Assembly: GCA_029976065.1 (NCBI GenBank)
Contig: JARKNV010000062.1
Span: 1-64,000, forward strand
DNA from: Selenomonadales bacterium
GTDB taxonomy: Bacteria > Bacillota > Negativicutes > Sporomusales > UBA7701
DNA length: 64,000 bases
Reading direction: 5' to 3'
The notes beneath the pieces were generated by a model. That model ran no database searches. It was not told the origin of the DNA and was given only the letters and a program-made list of their open reading frames with translations. Positions within the stretch are counted from its first letter, which is position 1. Each line of letters opens with the position of its first letter. Of this stretch, positions 35,538 to 43,663 are shown piece after piece. The translations under genes were made by a program, and so were the position numbers.

Positions 35538-36443
35538 GTGCACGACCTCATTATAATCGGCGGCGGACCGGCCGGGATGACGGCCGCGGTATATGCCGCC
35601 CGTAAAATGCTGGACACCCTCCTCATTACCAAAGATCTCGGCGGTCAAATGATGTGGACAAGGGAAATCGAGAATTACCTCGGCTACCAGTATATCACCG
35701 GGCCGGAGCTTATCGGCAAATTCGAAGACCACCTCAAACGCTACCCAGCCAACATCGTCTACGCTGAAGTCACCGGGCTTCAGCAGCGGGGCGACGGCAC
35801 CTTCAGCGTTTACTGCGGCGACCGGGAACACAAGGCCAAGGCGGTGATAATCGCCTCAGGCAAACGGCCGCGGCGGCTTGGCGTACCGGGGGAGGAGGAG
35901 TACACCGGGCGCGGGGTCGGCTACTGCGCCACCTGCGACGGGCCGTTGTACGCCGGCAAAGCGGTCGCGGTGGTGGGAGGCGGCAACTCCGCCCTGCAGG
36001 CGGCCATCGAGCTTTCCGTCGTCGCCAGCCAGGTGTATCTCGTCGTGCGCGGCAGCTTCAAAGCCGACCCGGTCGTGATCGACAAATTGCGGGCGGCCGC
36101 AAAGGTCGAAATTTTGCGGGGCTACGTCGCCCGGGGCGTATATGGAGGGGAGACGGTCGAAAAATTCGTCGTCGCGGACAACGGCGGGCGAGAAAAAGAC
36201 TTGGCGGTTCAAGGAGTATTCGTGGAAATCGGCCTTGATCCCAACAGCGAATTCGCCGTCGGCGTCGCCAAACTGAACCGCTACAAGGAAATCGCCGTCA
36301 ACTGCCGGACAGCCACCGGCGTGCCGGGTCTGTTCGCCGCCGGCGACGTCGCCAGCGGCCCCGACAAACAGATCATCATCGCCGCCGGCGACGGCGCCAA
36401 GGCCGCTCTGGTGGCCTACGAATACCTGCTGCGGAATTATTAA
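35538..36443 (+). CDS. Thioredoxin reductase-like FAD/NAD(P) oxidoreductase
   Basis: The 301-residue flavoprotein has an N-terminal FAD site (DLIIIGGGPAGMTAAVYAARK), the redox pair CATC (YCATCDGPLY), an NAD(P) site AVVGGGNSALQAA and the C-terminal FAD segment GLFAAGDVASGPDKQIIIAAGDGAKAA. It transfers electrons from a pyridine nucleotide to a thioredoxin or AhpC-like partner. The GTG at 35538 gives the normal start; the track ORF begins 135 codons upstream across the divergent DUF896 gene. No thioredoxin gene adjoins it. Confidence 0.9.
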   Translation: MHDLIIIGGGPAGMTAAVYAARKMLDTLLITKDLGGQMMWTREIENYLGYQYITGPELIGKFEDHLKRYPANIVYAEVTGLQQRGDGTFSVYCGDREHKAKAVIIASGKRPRRLGVPGEEEYTGRGVGYCATCDGPLYAGKAVAVVGGGNSALQAAIELSVVASQVYLVVRGSFKADPVVIDKLRAAAKVEILRGYVARGVYGGETVEKFVVADNGGREKDLAVQGVFVEIGLDPNSEFAVGVAKLNRYKEIAVNCRTATGVPGLFAAGDVASGPDKQIIIAAGDGAKAALVAYEYLLRNY

Positions 36444-36457
36444 GGACTGCCATCGGG

Positions 36458-36483
36458 AACGCGTCCTGCGGGGCGCGTTTTTT
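36458..36483 (+). terminator. Intrinsic terminator of the thioredoxin reductase-like gene
   Basis: The arms AACGCG / CGCGTT with a GC-rich loop are followed by T6. Confidence 0.75.
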
Positions 36484-36572
36484 CCATTTGCTGCCCCGCG
36501 CGGCAGGATTTTTCCCGTCAGAGTCCGAATATCAATATATTGTAGCCGCCAACTTAATGATCGCCGTCAATG

Positions 36573-36601
36573 TTGACATCTTGGGGTACATCCACTACAA
36601 A
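36573..36601 (+). promoter_or_regulatory. Sigma-A promoter candidate for the molybdenum hydroxylase operon
   Basis: TTGACA (36573-36578), 17 bp and TACAAA (36596-36601) form a near-consensus promoter about 90 bp before the first hydroxylase gene. Confidence 0.5.
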
Positions 36602-36603
36602 TC

Positions 36604-36629
36604 GCAGCCTTTTGCCGAGGCTGCTTTTT
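36604..36629 (+). terminator. Terminator-like hairpin just downstream of the hydroxylase promoter
   Basis: GCAGCC / GGCTGC with a 9-nt loop is followed by T5. It lies between the promoter and the start of the operon, so it could act as an attenuator if the promoter call is right. Confidence 0.5.
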
Positions 36630-36692
36630 ACGAAAATTGTTGCATAATTATTTATTATCGCTGTATATTTATTCTTACAGGAAGGTGATGGC

Positions 36693-37535
36693 ATGTTCGA
36701 ATACCATGAGCCGCAATCGCTGGCCGAGGTCACTTCGCTGCTGGCCGCTCACGGCGAAACAGCCCGGGTGCTTGCCGGCGGAACCGATCTCCTGGTGCAA
36801 ATGCGCAAGGGGCGCCAACAGCCGCACCATCTGCTGAATATCAAGACCGTTCCCGGCCTCGACCAGATAATCGTCGCCGAGGACTGCGTGGAAATCGGCG
36901 CGGCCGTTACCCTCTACGACGCGGAGAAACAGCTGTCCGCCTATCAGGAATATGGTGTTCTCTGCCAAGCCATGCACAGCGTGGCCTCCTGCCAGATCCG
37001 CAACCGCGCCACCCTGGCCGGCAACATCTGCAACGCTTCGCCGGCGGCCGACACCGTGCCGGCGCTGGTCGTGCTCGGTGCGAATGTCAAGATTCACGGC
37101 ACCAAAGGCGACCGCTTGGTGCCGATGGAGCGCTTCATCACCGGTCCCGGCCGCACCGTCCTCCTCATCGGCGAGGTGGTGAGCGCCATTGTCCTGCCGC
37201 GCCTTAACGGCGGCAGCCGGGGCGTCTATCTCCGCAAGGCCCGCCGGCCGTCGCTGGACCTGGCGACCGCCAGCGTCGCCGCCTTTGCCGCCGGGGGGAG
37301 TTACCGCATCGCGCTCGGCGCGGTGGGGCCGACTGTCATCAGAGTTCGCGAAGCCGAACGCCTGCTGGCCGCCAAGGGCTTGACAGCCGCCTCCGCCGCT
37401 GAGGCAGCCCGCATCGCCGGGCTGGCGGCCCGGCCGATAAGCGATGTGCGCAGTTCCGAAGAATACCGCCGCGACCTGGTCGCGGCCCTTGCCGAGAGGG
37501 CGCTGCTGGCGCTGGCGGAGGAGGTGCGGGCATGA
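36693..37535 (+). CDS. Molybdenum hydroxylase FAD-binding subunit
   Basis: This is the medium subunit of a xanthine dehydrogenase-family hydroxylase. It carries electrons from the molybdenum subunit through FAD. The 280-residue product shows the CoxM/XdhB pattern VLAGGTDLLVQMRKG at the N-terminus and SCQIRNRATLAGNICNASPAADTVPALVVLGA, both FAD-contacting. The ATG follows GGAAGGTGATGGC. It overlaps the next subunit gene by ATGA, so the three genes are translated together. Confidence 0.93.
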   Translation: MFEYHEPQSLAEVTSLLAAHGETARVLAGGTDLLVQMRKGRQQPHHLLNIKTVPGLDQIIVAEDCVEIGAAVTLYDAEKQLSAYQEYGVLCQAMHSVASCQIRNRATLAGNICNASPAADTVPALVVLGANVKIHGTKGDRLVPMERFITGPGRTVLLIGEVVSAIVLPRLNGGSRGVYLRKARRPSLDLATASVAAFAAGGSYRIALGAVGPTVIRVREAERLLAAKGLTAASAAEAARIAGLAARPISDVRSSEEYRRDLVAALAERALLALAEEVRA

Positions 37536-38005
37536 AAACGGTAACGATGCTTGTCAACGGCAGGCCGGAGAAGCTTACCCTGGAGCCCCACCGCACGCTC
37601 CTCGACGTGCTGCGCGAAGACCTCGGCCTTACGGGCGCCAAACGCGGTTGCGAAGCCGGAGAGTGCGGCGCCTGCACCGTTATCCTCAACGGCCGCCCGG
37701 TCAATTCCTGCCTCGTGCTGGCGGTGGAACTGGACGGCGCCGAAGTGCTGACCATCGAAGGCCTGGGTGGGCCAGCCTCCTTGGACCCGCTGCAGCAGTC
37801 CTTTGTCGATAACTTCGCCCTCCAGTGCGGCTACTGCACCCCGGGGATGATCCTCATGGGCAAGGCGCTGCTGGCCAGGAATCCCCACCCCAGCGAAGAC
37901 GAGGTCAAGGAGTATATCAGCGGCAACCTCTGCCGCTGCACAGGCTATGAGAACATCGTCAAAGCCATTATGGCCGTGGCCGCAGGAGGTGAGCGCATTG
38001 GCTGA
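37532..38005 (+). CDS. Molybdenum hydroxylase [2Fe-2S] subunit
   Basis: The 157-residue small subunit holds two [2Fe-2S] clusters. The N-terminal plant-type cluster is C-E-A-G-E-C-G-A-C (GCEAGECGACTVILNGRPVNSC). The C-terminal cluster has CGYCTPGMILMG and CRCTGYENI. It passes electrons between the molybdenum cofactor and FAD. It overlaps both neighbours, the downstream one by 8 bp. Confidence 0.95.
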   Translation: MKTVTMLVNGRPEKLTLEPHRTLLDVLREDLGLTGAKRGCEAGECGACTVILNGRPVNSCLVLAVELDGAEVLTIEGLGGPASLDPLQQSFVDNFALQCGYCTPGMILMGKALLARNPHPSEDEVKEYISGNLCRCTGYENIVKAIMAVAAGGERIG

Positions 38006-40409
38006 GCACAGGGTTATCGGCAAAAGCGTGCTGCGCCAGGACGCGGTCGACAAGGTCACCGGGGCGGCGCGGTTCGTGGACGACATCCAGTTCGGCCCCA
38101 CGCTGCTGCATGTCAAAATCCTCCGCAGCCCTCACCCGCACGCGCGGATAATCAGCGTCGACACCGCCGCCGCCGAGAAAGTGCCGGGGGTCAAGGCCAT
38201 CGTCACCGGGCGGGACTGCCGTCAGCACGTCGGCCTCTATCTCGCCGACCGTACCGTTTACGCCACCGACAGGGTCCGCTTCGTCGGCGAGCCGGTCGCG
38301 GGCGTTGCCGCCGACACCGTCCTCGCCGCCAGCGAAGCCGTCAGCCTCATCAAGGTGGAATACGAGCCGCTGCCGGGCGTATTCGACCCGGTATCGGGAG
38401 CTCTCGGCAAGGAAGTGCTCGTGCATGACGCTCCTGCGGCCAGCGACCTCTGGTGGCAGGGGTTGTCCTGCATCACCACCAAGACGCCGGGTACCATCCT
38501 CCACGAACACCTCGGCGAATACACCTGCGCGCCCTTCATTCACCCCGTGCCCGGCACCAACATCTCCAACCACTTCAAACTGCGCAAGGGGGACATCGCC
38601 CAGGGCTTCGCGGCCGCCGACGTCATCGTCGAGAATGTATTCACCCTGCCTCACATCCAGCATTCCCAGATCGAGCCCCATGTCGCCGTCGCCAACGTCG
38701 ACCGGTCCGGCAAGGTCACGGTCTGGGCCTCCAGCCAATCGCCCAACGCCGTCCGCAAGCTCATCGCCACCGCCTTCGAGCTGCCGATGAGCAAGATCCG
38801 CGTCATCACCCCCTACGTGGGCGGCGGTTTCGGCGGCAAAGCCGGCCTGACATGCGAAGCGCTCGTCGTGCCGCTCGCCCTGCGGCTGCCGGGGTATCAC
38901 GTCAAACTGGCCCTGACCCGCGAAGAAGTCTTCCAAGGCACCTTCGTCCGCCAGGGCCTGGTGGCAAGACTCAAGACGGGGGCCGACAAAAACGGCCGCC
39001 TCGTCGCCATGGAAGCGGAGCTCTTCTGGGACGGCGGCGCCTACACCGAATACGGGGTAAACATCACCCGCAGCGGCGGCTACTGCTCCTCCGGCCCCTA
39101 CGAAATCCCCAACATCAAAACCGACTCCTACTGCGTCTACACCAATCACCCCGTCGGCGGGCCGATGCGCGGCTTCGGCATGCCGGAAATCCACTGGGGC
39201 ATCGAGCAGCAAATGGATATCCTCGCCGAAAAGCTGGGCAGGGACCCGTTGGCCTTCCGGCGCCAAAACGCTCTCCGCGAAGGCAGCCTGGCCGCCTTCG
39301 GCGGGCCGATGCGCGGGGCGACGCTCGTCGACACCATCGACGCCGTGGCCGCCAAAAGCGGCTGGGGCGGGCCGAAGCCGCCCGCGTCGGCTCCCCATAA
39401 AGTGCGGGGCCGCGGGATAGCCTGCATGTACAAGGCGCCCTCCATGCCGGCCAACGCCCAATCCTCGGCAATCCTCAAAATCAACGAGGACGGCACCGTC
39501 CACGTCCTCACCACCGCCATGGAAATCGGCCAGGGGTCGCTGACCGCGCTCGGGCAGATCGCCGCCGAGGAACTCGGCGTGTCGGCCGACATGGTCACCG
39601 TAAACCTGCCCGATACCGACTATACACCCTATGAGTGGCAGACGGTCGCCAGCCGCATCAGCTACTCGGCCGGCAACGCCGTGCTCGCTGCCGCCCGGGA
39701 CGCCAAAGCCCAGCTGCTGGCCGTGGCCGCGCAGGTGCTGGACATACCGGCGGCCGACCTCGTCATCGAAGACGGACAAATCTTCGCCCGTGCCAATCCG
39801 GCCCGCAAACTGGCGGTAAGCGACGTCGCCATGGGCTACCTGCTGCCCGAGGGGGCGATCGGCGGTCCCGTCATCGGCCGCGGCTCGTTCATCCCCGCCG
39901 GCATCACCGGTCTCGACAAAGAAACCGGCCAGGGCGACTGCCCGGCGCCTTTCTGGACCTACGGCACCCAGGTGGCCGACATCGAGCTCGACACCGGGAC
40001 CGGGGAGATAACCGTCCACAAGGTCACGGCCGCCTACGAAGTGGGCAAAGTCATCAACCCCGCCATGTGCAAGGGCCAGGTTCAGGGTGGCATCGTCCAG
40101 GGTCTCGGGTCGGCGCTGTACGAGCATCTCGTCCTCAGCGAAGGGCAATTCAGAAACAGCGACTTCGTCGATTATAAAATCCCCACCGCCACCGACACCC
40201 CGGAAATGGACATCATCCTCCTGGAGACATCGCCCCAGGCCGACGGCCCCTTCGGCGCCAAAGGCATCGCCGAGCCGACGATGGTGCCCACCGCACCGGC
40301 CATCGCCAACGCCGTGTACGACGCCACGGGCGTGCGCATCCTCGACCTGCCGCTGTCGGCGGAAAAGGTTTTGGCGGCGCTGAAGCAGAAGCAGACACGC
40401 GAAGGCTGA
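37998..40409 (+). CDS. Molybdenum hydroxylase catalytic subunit (xanthine dehydrogenase family)
   Basis: The 803-residue subunit binds the molybdopterin cofactor and hydroxylates its substrate with water as oxygen source. Visible motifs are GRDCRQHVG in the N-terminal domain, VGGGFGGKAGL (MoCo contact), TAMEIGQGSLTALGQIAAEELG and, near the C-terminus, FGAKGIAEPTMVPT with the catalytic Glu. TTG 37998 follows GGAGGTGAGCGCA; the track start is 17 codons upstream inside the previous gene. Nearby yqeC and a mocA-like gene suggest a selenium-dependent enzyme with cytosine-dinucleotide cofactor. The substrate may be a purine, pyrimidine or nicotinate. Confidence 0.92.
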   Translation: MAEHRVIGKSVLRQDAVDKVTGAARFVDDIQFGPTLLHVKILRSPHPHARIISVDTAAAEKVPGVKAIVTGRDCRQHVGLYLADRTVYATDRVRFVGEPVAGVAADTVLAASEAVSLIKVEYEPLPGVFDPVSGALGKEVLVHDAPAASDLWWQGLSCITTKTPGTILHEHLGEYTCAPFIHPVPGTNISNHFKLRKGDIAQGFAAADVIVENVFTLPHIQHSQIEPHVAVANVDRSGKVTVWASSQSPNAVRKLIATAFELPMSKIRVITPYVGGGFGGKAGLTCEALVVPLALRLPGYHVKLALTREEVFQGTFVRQGLVARLKTGADKNGRLVAMEAELFWDGGAYTEYGVNITRSGGYCSSGPYEIPNIKTDSYCVYTNHPVGGPMRGFGMPEIHWGIEQQMDILAEKLGRDPLAFRRQNALREGSLAAFGGPMRGATLVDTIDAVAAKSGWGGPKPPASAPHKVRGRGIACMYKAPSMPANAQSSAILKINEDGTVHVLTTAMEIGQGSLTALGQIAAEELGVSADMVTVNLPDTDYTPYEWQTVASRISYSAGNAVLAAARDAKAQLLAVAAQVLDIPAADLVIEDGQIFARANPARKLAVSDVAMGYLLPEGAIGGPVIGRGSFIPAGITGLDKETGQGDCPAPFWTYGTQVADIELDTGTGEITVHKVTAAYEVGKVINPAMCKGQVQGGIVQGLGSALYEHLVLSEGQFRNSDFVDYKIPTATDTPEMDIILLETSPQADGPFGAKGIAEPTMVPTAPAIANAVYDATGVRILDLPLSAEKVLAALKQKQTREG

Positions 40410-40480
40410 CTTCCGCGTGATCGCTGGGGCCGCCCCGGGCGGCGGCCCAAAATACATAAGAAGAAGGTGCGACTCACAAG

Positions 40481-41797
40481 ATGGAAAGACGGATGATCCA
40501 AGTTGAAGAACGCTTGCCCATCGCCCAGACTATCCCCCTAAGCCTGCAGCACTTATTCGCCATGTTCGGAGCCACCGTCCTCGTCCCGTTCCTGTTCAAG
40601 GTCGACCCGTCCACCTCCCTGCTGATGAACGGCATCGGCACCCTCGTCTACCTCTTCTTCTCCAAGGGCCGTATCCCGGCCTACCTCGGCTCCAGCTTCG
40701 CCTTCATCGCGCCCGTCTTCGCCGTCATGGCCATTCCCAACTTCGGCTACGCGGCCGCGCAGGGCGGCTTCATCATGTTCGGCATCTTCTTCGTCATCGT
40801 ATCTTTCATAATTCGCGTCGCCGGCGTTCGCTGGCTGGATGTCGTCTTCCCGCCGGCGGCCATGGGCGCCATCGTCGCCATCATCGGCCTCGAGCTCGCT
40901 CCTGCGGCCACCGACATGGCCGGCCTCACCGGCAAGCTCATAGAGCAGCTCGGCATCCCCTACGCCACGGCGGTCACCGTGTCGATGTTCACCCTCGGCG
41001 TCACCATCCTCGGCTCGGTGCTTTTCCGCGGCTTCCTGGCCGTCATCCCCGTCCTCATCGGCGTCGTTGCCGGCTACGCCCTGTCGCTGGTGATGGGCAT
41101 CGTCGACCTGAAGGCCGTCGCGGAGGCCCCGTGGCTCACTGCGCCGACCTTTTACGCGCCGACCTTCGAGATCAACGCCATTCTCATGATCGCGCCCGCC
41201 TTCCTCGTCGTCCTCGCCGAGCACATCGGCCACCTCGTCGTCACCGGCAACATCGTCGAACGCGACCTGATCAAAGACCCCGGACTGCACAGATCGCTCC
41301 TCGGCGACGGCATCTCCAATATCCTCTCCGGCTTCGCCGGCGCCACCCCCAACACCACCTACGGCGAAAACATCGGCGTTCTCGCCATTACCAAGGTCTT
41401 CAGCACCTGGGTCATCGGCGGCGCGGCCCTCATCGCCATCGCCGTCTCCTTCATCGGCAAATTCTCCGTCCTCATCCGCAGCATCCCCGTGCCGGTCATG
41501 GGCGGCGTCTGCATCCTGCTGTTCGGCACCATCGCAGCCGCCGGTATCCGCATGCTCATCGAAAAGAAAGTCGACTACACCAAATCCAAGAACCTCGTCC
41601 TCACCTCCGTCGTTCTCATCAGCGGCATCAGCGGCGCAGCCGTGAAATTCGGCTCCGTCGAACTCAAGGGCATGGCCCTCGGCACCTTTGTCGCCATCGT
41701 CATCAGCCTGCTGTTCGAACTCTTCAGCCGCATGGGCTGGGCCAACGACAGCGAACCGAGCGCACCCACCATTCATGTAGTGGACGAAAAGAAATAA
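40481..41797 (+). CDS. NCS2 uracil/xanthine permease, UraA-like
   Basis: The 438-residue proton-coupled nucleobase transporter has the NCS2 opening PLSLQHLFAMFGATVLVPFLF, many hydrophobic helices, LAEHIGHLVVTGNIV and the signature SGFAGATPNTTYGENIGVLAITKVFS. The TTYGENIG form is that of uracil permeases rather than of xanthine permeases. It lies 71 bp after the hydroxylase catalytic gene on the same strand and probably brings in the substrate of the pathway. Substrate choice is inference. Confidence 0.92.
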   Translation: MERRMIQVEERLPIAQTIPLSLQHLFAMFGATVLVPFLFKVDPSTSLLMNGIGTLVYLFFSKGRIPAYLGSSFAFIAPVFAVMAIPNFGYAAAQGGFIMFGIFFVIVSFIIRVAGVRWLDVVFPPAAMGAIVAIIGLELAPAATDMAGLTGKLIEQLGIPYATAVTVSMFTLGVTILGSVLFRGFLAVIPVLIGVVAGYALSLVMGIVDLKAVAEAPWLTAPTFYAPTFEINAILMIAPAFLVVLAEHIGHLVVTGNIVERDLIKDPGLHRSLLGDGISNILSGFAGATPNTTYGENIGVLAITKVFSTWVIGGAALIAIAVSFIGKFSVLIRSIPVPVMGGVCILLFGTIAAAGIRMLIEKKVDYTKSKNLVLTSVVLISGISGAAVKFGSVELKGMALGTFVAIVISLLFELFSRMGWANDSEPSAPTIHVVDEKK

Positions 41798-41805
41798 GGG
41801 GAAAG

Positions 41806-42075
41806 GCCGTTGATAACGTCGCCTAGCCGCGTACCCGCAGGGGGCAGGCCGCAGTTCTAAGCGCTGAAGCGCTAAGAACTTACGCACTTGCTTCTCAGGG
41901 CGCTTGCTTGCGTACCTTCTGAGTACGCGGCGCGGCGCGCCCGCACCCTTTCGGGTATAAGCGATCACATCAACGCAAAGCGTTGTGTGTCTGCTTATCC
42001 GGTGCGCCTTGCTATGCTCGTTCTGAACGGCCTTGGCCCGCTTATGCGGGCTTTCTCCACTCTTAGGGACTGATT
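41806..42075. repeat. Structured intergenic element with several hairpins
   Basis: No gene is supported here. The stretch has AGTTCTAAGCGC / GCGCTAAGAACT (one mismatch, 41849-41880), a long imperfect hairpin ATAAGCG...AACGC / GCGTT...GCTTAT (about 41958-42001), and CCCGC / GCGGG followed by a T-rich tail (42038-42057). Its composition differs from the adjacent genes, and it looks like an inserted repeat or small RNA gene within the operon. Copy number elsewhere in the genome cannot be judged from this window. Confidence 0.45.
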
Positions 42076-42190
42076 TGATTGCTCGCGGCTTTGTCGGTTG
42101 CCGGCGGCGGCCGGCGGCGCCACCGCGGGCACCGATCTCGCCGCCGGCCTGACTGTCGGCCTTCAACGCGCCGGCGAAAAGGAGGAATGA
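42074..42190 (+). pseudogene. Possible C-terminal gene remnant (DUF2877-like?) before fdrA
   Basis: An open frame without a plausible start runs into FdrA with typical GC-rich coding composition and ends GGATAGTDLAAGLTVGLQRAGEKEE, stopping 2 bp before the fdrA ATG. The G-x-D-LAAGL pattern recalls the C-terminal segment of DUF2877 (AllH/YlbF) proteins, which accompany FdrA and DUF1116 elsewhere. The frame is closed upstream by the hairpin-rich element. The identification is tentative. Confidence 0.25.
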
Positions 42191-42191
42191 C

Positions 42192-43661
42192 ATGTCTGTT
42201 CACATCGAAGTCAGGAAAAACACGTATTACGACTCGGTCACGCTGATGGCCCTCACCCAGAAAATGGCCGCCCTGCCGGGCGTGGCCGAGGCGGTGGTCG
42301 TGATGGCCACCCCAATGAACAAGGAACTGCTGGCCGGAGTGGGCCTGCTGACCGCGGAAGCGGACGGCGCCGGCCCCGACGACCTCATCGTCGCCATCCG
42401 GGCCGAAAGCGAAGCAGCCTGCGAAGCGGCCCTGTCGCTGTTCGCCGGCGCTGCCGCCAGAAAGGCCGCGGACAAAAAGGCGGCCGCCGGCTTCGTCTCC
42501 CTGGACGGCGCCGTCCGTCAACTGCCGGACGCCAACCTCGCCGTCATCTCCGTGCCGGGCGAATATGCGGCCCGCGAAGCCAGGGCCGCCCTCCGCAACG
42601 GCCTCAACGTAATGCTGTTCAGCGACAACGTGTCGCTGGCCGACGAAATCGAACTGAAAACAACGGCCCACGAACAGGGCCTGCTGGTAATGGGGCCGGA
42701 CTGCGGCACAGCAATCGTGAACGGCGTCGCGCTGTGTTTCGCCAACGCCGTACGGCGGGGCAACATCGGCATCGTAGGCGCATCAGGCACCGGTACCCAG
42801 GAGATCACCGTGCACATCGACCGCTTCGGGGGCGGCGTTTCCCAGGTTCTCGGCACAGGGGGGCGCGACCTGAGCGCGGCGGTCGGCGGCATAATGATGC
42901 TCGACTGTCTCGCCGCCCTGACCGTGGACGAGGCCACCGACGTCATCGTCCTCGTCTCCAAGCCGCCGGCGCCCGCCGTGGCCGACAAGATCGTCGCCGT
43001 ACTCAAGACCTGTCCGAAACCGGTGGTCGTCTGTTTCCTCGGCGGCCAAGCCGGCGCAGAGGGCGCTTACTTCGCCGCCACCCTCGAAGAGGCGGCCAAA
43101 GCGGCCGTGGCGCTGGCCAAAGGGGAAACACCGCAGCCCCCGTCCTGCAGCCACGAAAAGCTGGCGACAATGGCCGCCGTGGCCAGGGCCAAGCTGGCCC
43201 CCGAGCAGAAAGGCATCCGCGGCCTCTTCTGCGGCGGCACCCTGTGCGAGGAAGCGGCCCGCCTGACGGCGGAGGACCGGCATATTTTCCTCGACCTCGG
43301 CGACGATGCCTATACAAAAGGCAAACCCCATCCGATGATCGAACCGTCGCTCAGGCTGCCTTATATTCTGGAAGCCGCCCGCGATCCGGCGGTGGCCGTC
43401 ATCCTGCTCGACGTCGTCCTCGGCTACGGCGCCCACCCTGACCCGGCGGGCGTCACCGCCCCCGCCGTCGTCGAGGCCAAGGCAATCGCCCGCGCCGCCG
43501 GCCGCCATCTCGAAATAATCGCCTATGTCTGCGGCACCGACGCCGACCCCCAGGGCAAGGCCGACCAGGAGAGCAAACTGGCCGCCGCCGGGGCGACGCT
43601 GGCCAAAAGCAACGTGCGCGGCGCCTATCTGGCCGCCGCCATCGTTTCCGGGGAGGTGTGA
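42192..43661 (+). CDS. fdrA: FdrA family acyl-CoA synthetase-like protein
   Basis: The 489-residue protein resembles a succinyl-CoA ligase alpha chain: a CoA-binding-like N-terminal part, then LVMGPDCGTAIVNGVALCFANAVRRGNIGIVGASGTGTQEITVHIDRFGGG with the phosphate-accepting region, and a second ligase domain. FdrA of Escherichia coli (AllF) is a subunit of oxamate carbamoyltransferase with YlbE (AllG) and YlbF (AllH). Here it is followed directly by a DUF1116 (AllG-like) gene. AAAAGGAGGAATGAC precedes the ATG. It probably forms a carbamoyl- or acyl-transfer enzyme. Confidence 0.9.
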   Translation: MSVHIEVRKNTYYDSVTLMALTQKMAALPGVAEAVVVMATPMNKELLAGVGLLTAEADGAGPDDLIVAIRAESEAACEAALSLFAGAAARKAADKKAAAGFVSLDGAVRQLPDANLAVISVPGEYAAREARAALRNGLNVMLFSDNVSLADEIELKTTAHEQGLLVMGPDCGTAIVNGVALCFANAVRRGNIGIVGASGTGTQEITVHIDRFGGGVSQVLGTGGRDLSAAVGGIMMLDCLAALTVDEATDVIVLVSKPPAPAVADKIVAVLKTCPKPVVVCFLGGQAGAEGAYFAATLEEAAKAAVALAKGETPQPPSCSHEKLATMAAVARAKLAPEQKGIRGLFCGGTLCEEAARLTAEDRHIFLDLGDDAYTKGKPHPMIEPSLRLPYILEAARDPAVAVILLDVVLGYGAHPDPAGVTAPAVVEAKAIARAAGRHLEIIAYVCGTDADPQGKADQESKLAAAGATLAKSNVRGAYLAAAIVSGEV

Positions 43662-43663
43662 CC

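Noticed and set aside
36488-36688. 66-residue plus-strand ORF in the thioredoxin reductase/hydroxylase gap
   Set aside because: It crosses the promoter and hairpin, has no ribosome site and its composition is not coding-like.
37968-40457. 829-residue minus-strand ORF
   Set aside because: It is the complement of the molybdenum hydroxylase catalytic gene, has low-complexity shadow sequence and no ribosome site.
40553-42193. 546-residue minus-strand ORF over the permease and the hairpin-rich element
   Set aside because: It is a shadow of the UraA-like gene, rich in Asp/Gly/Glu runs typical of reversed hydrophobic codons.
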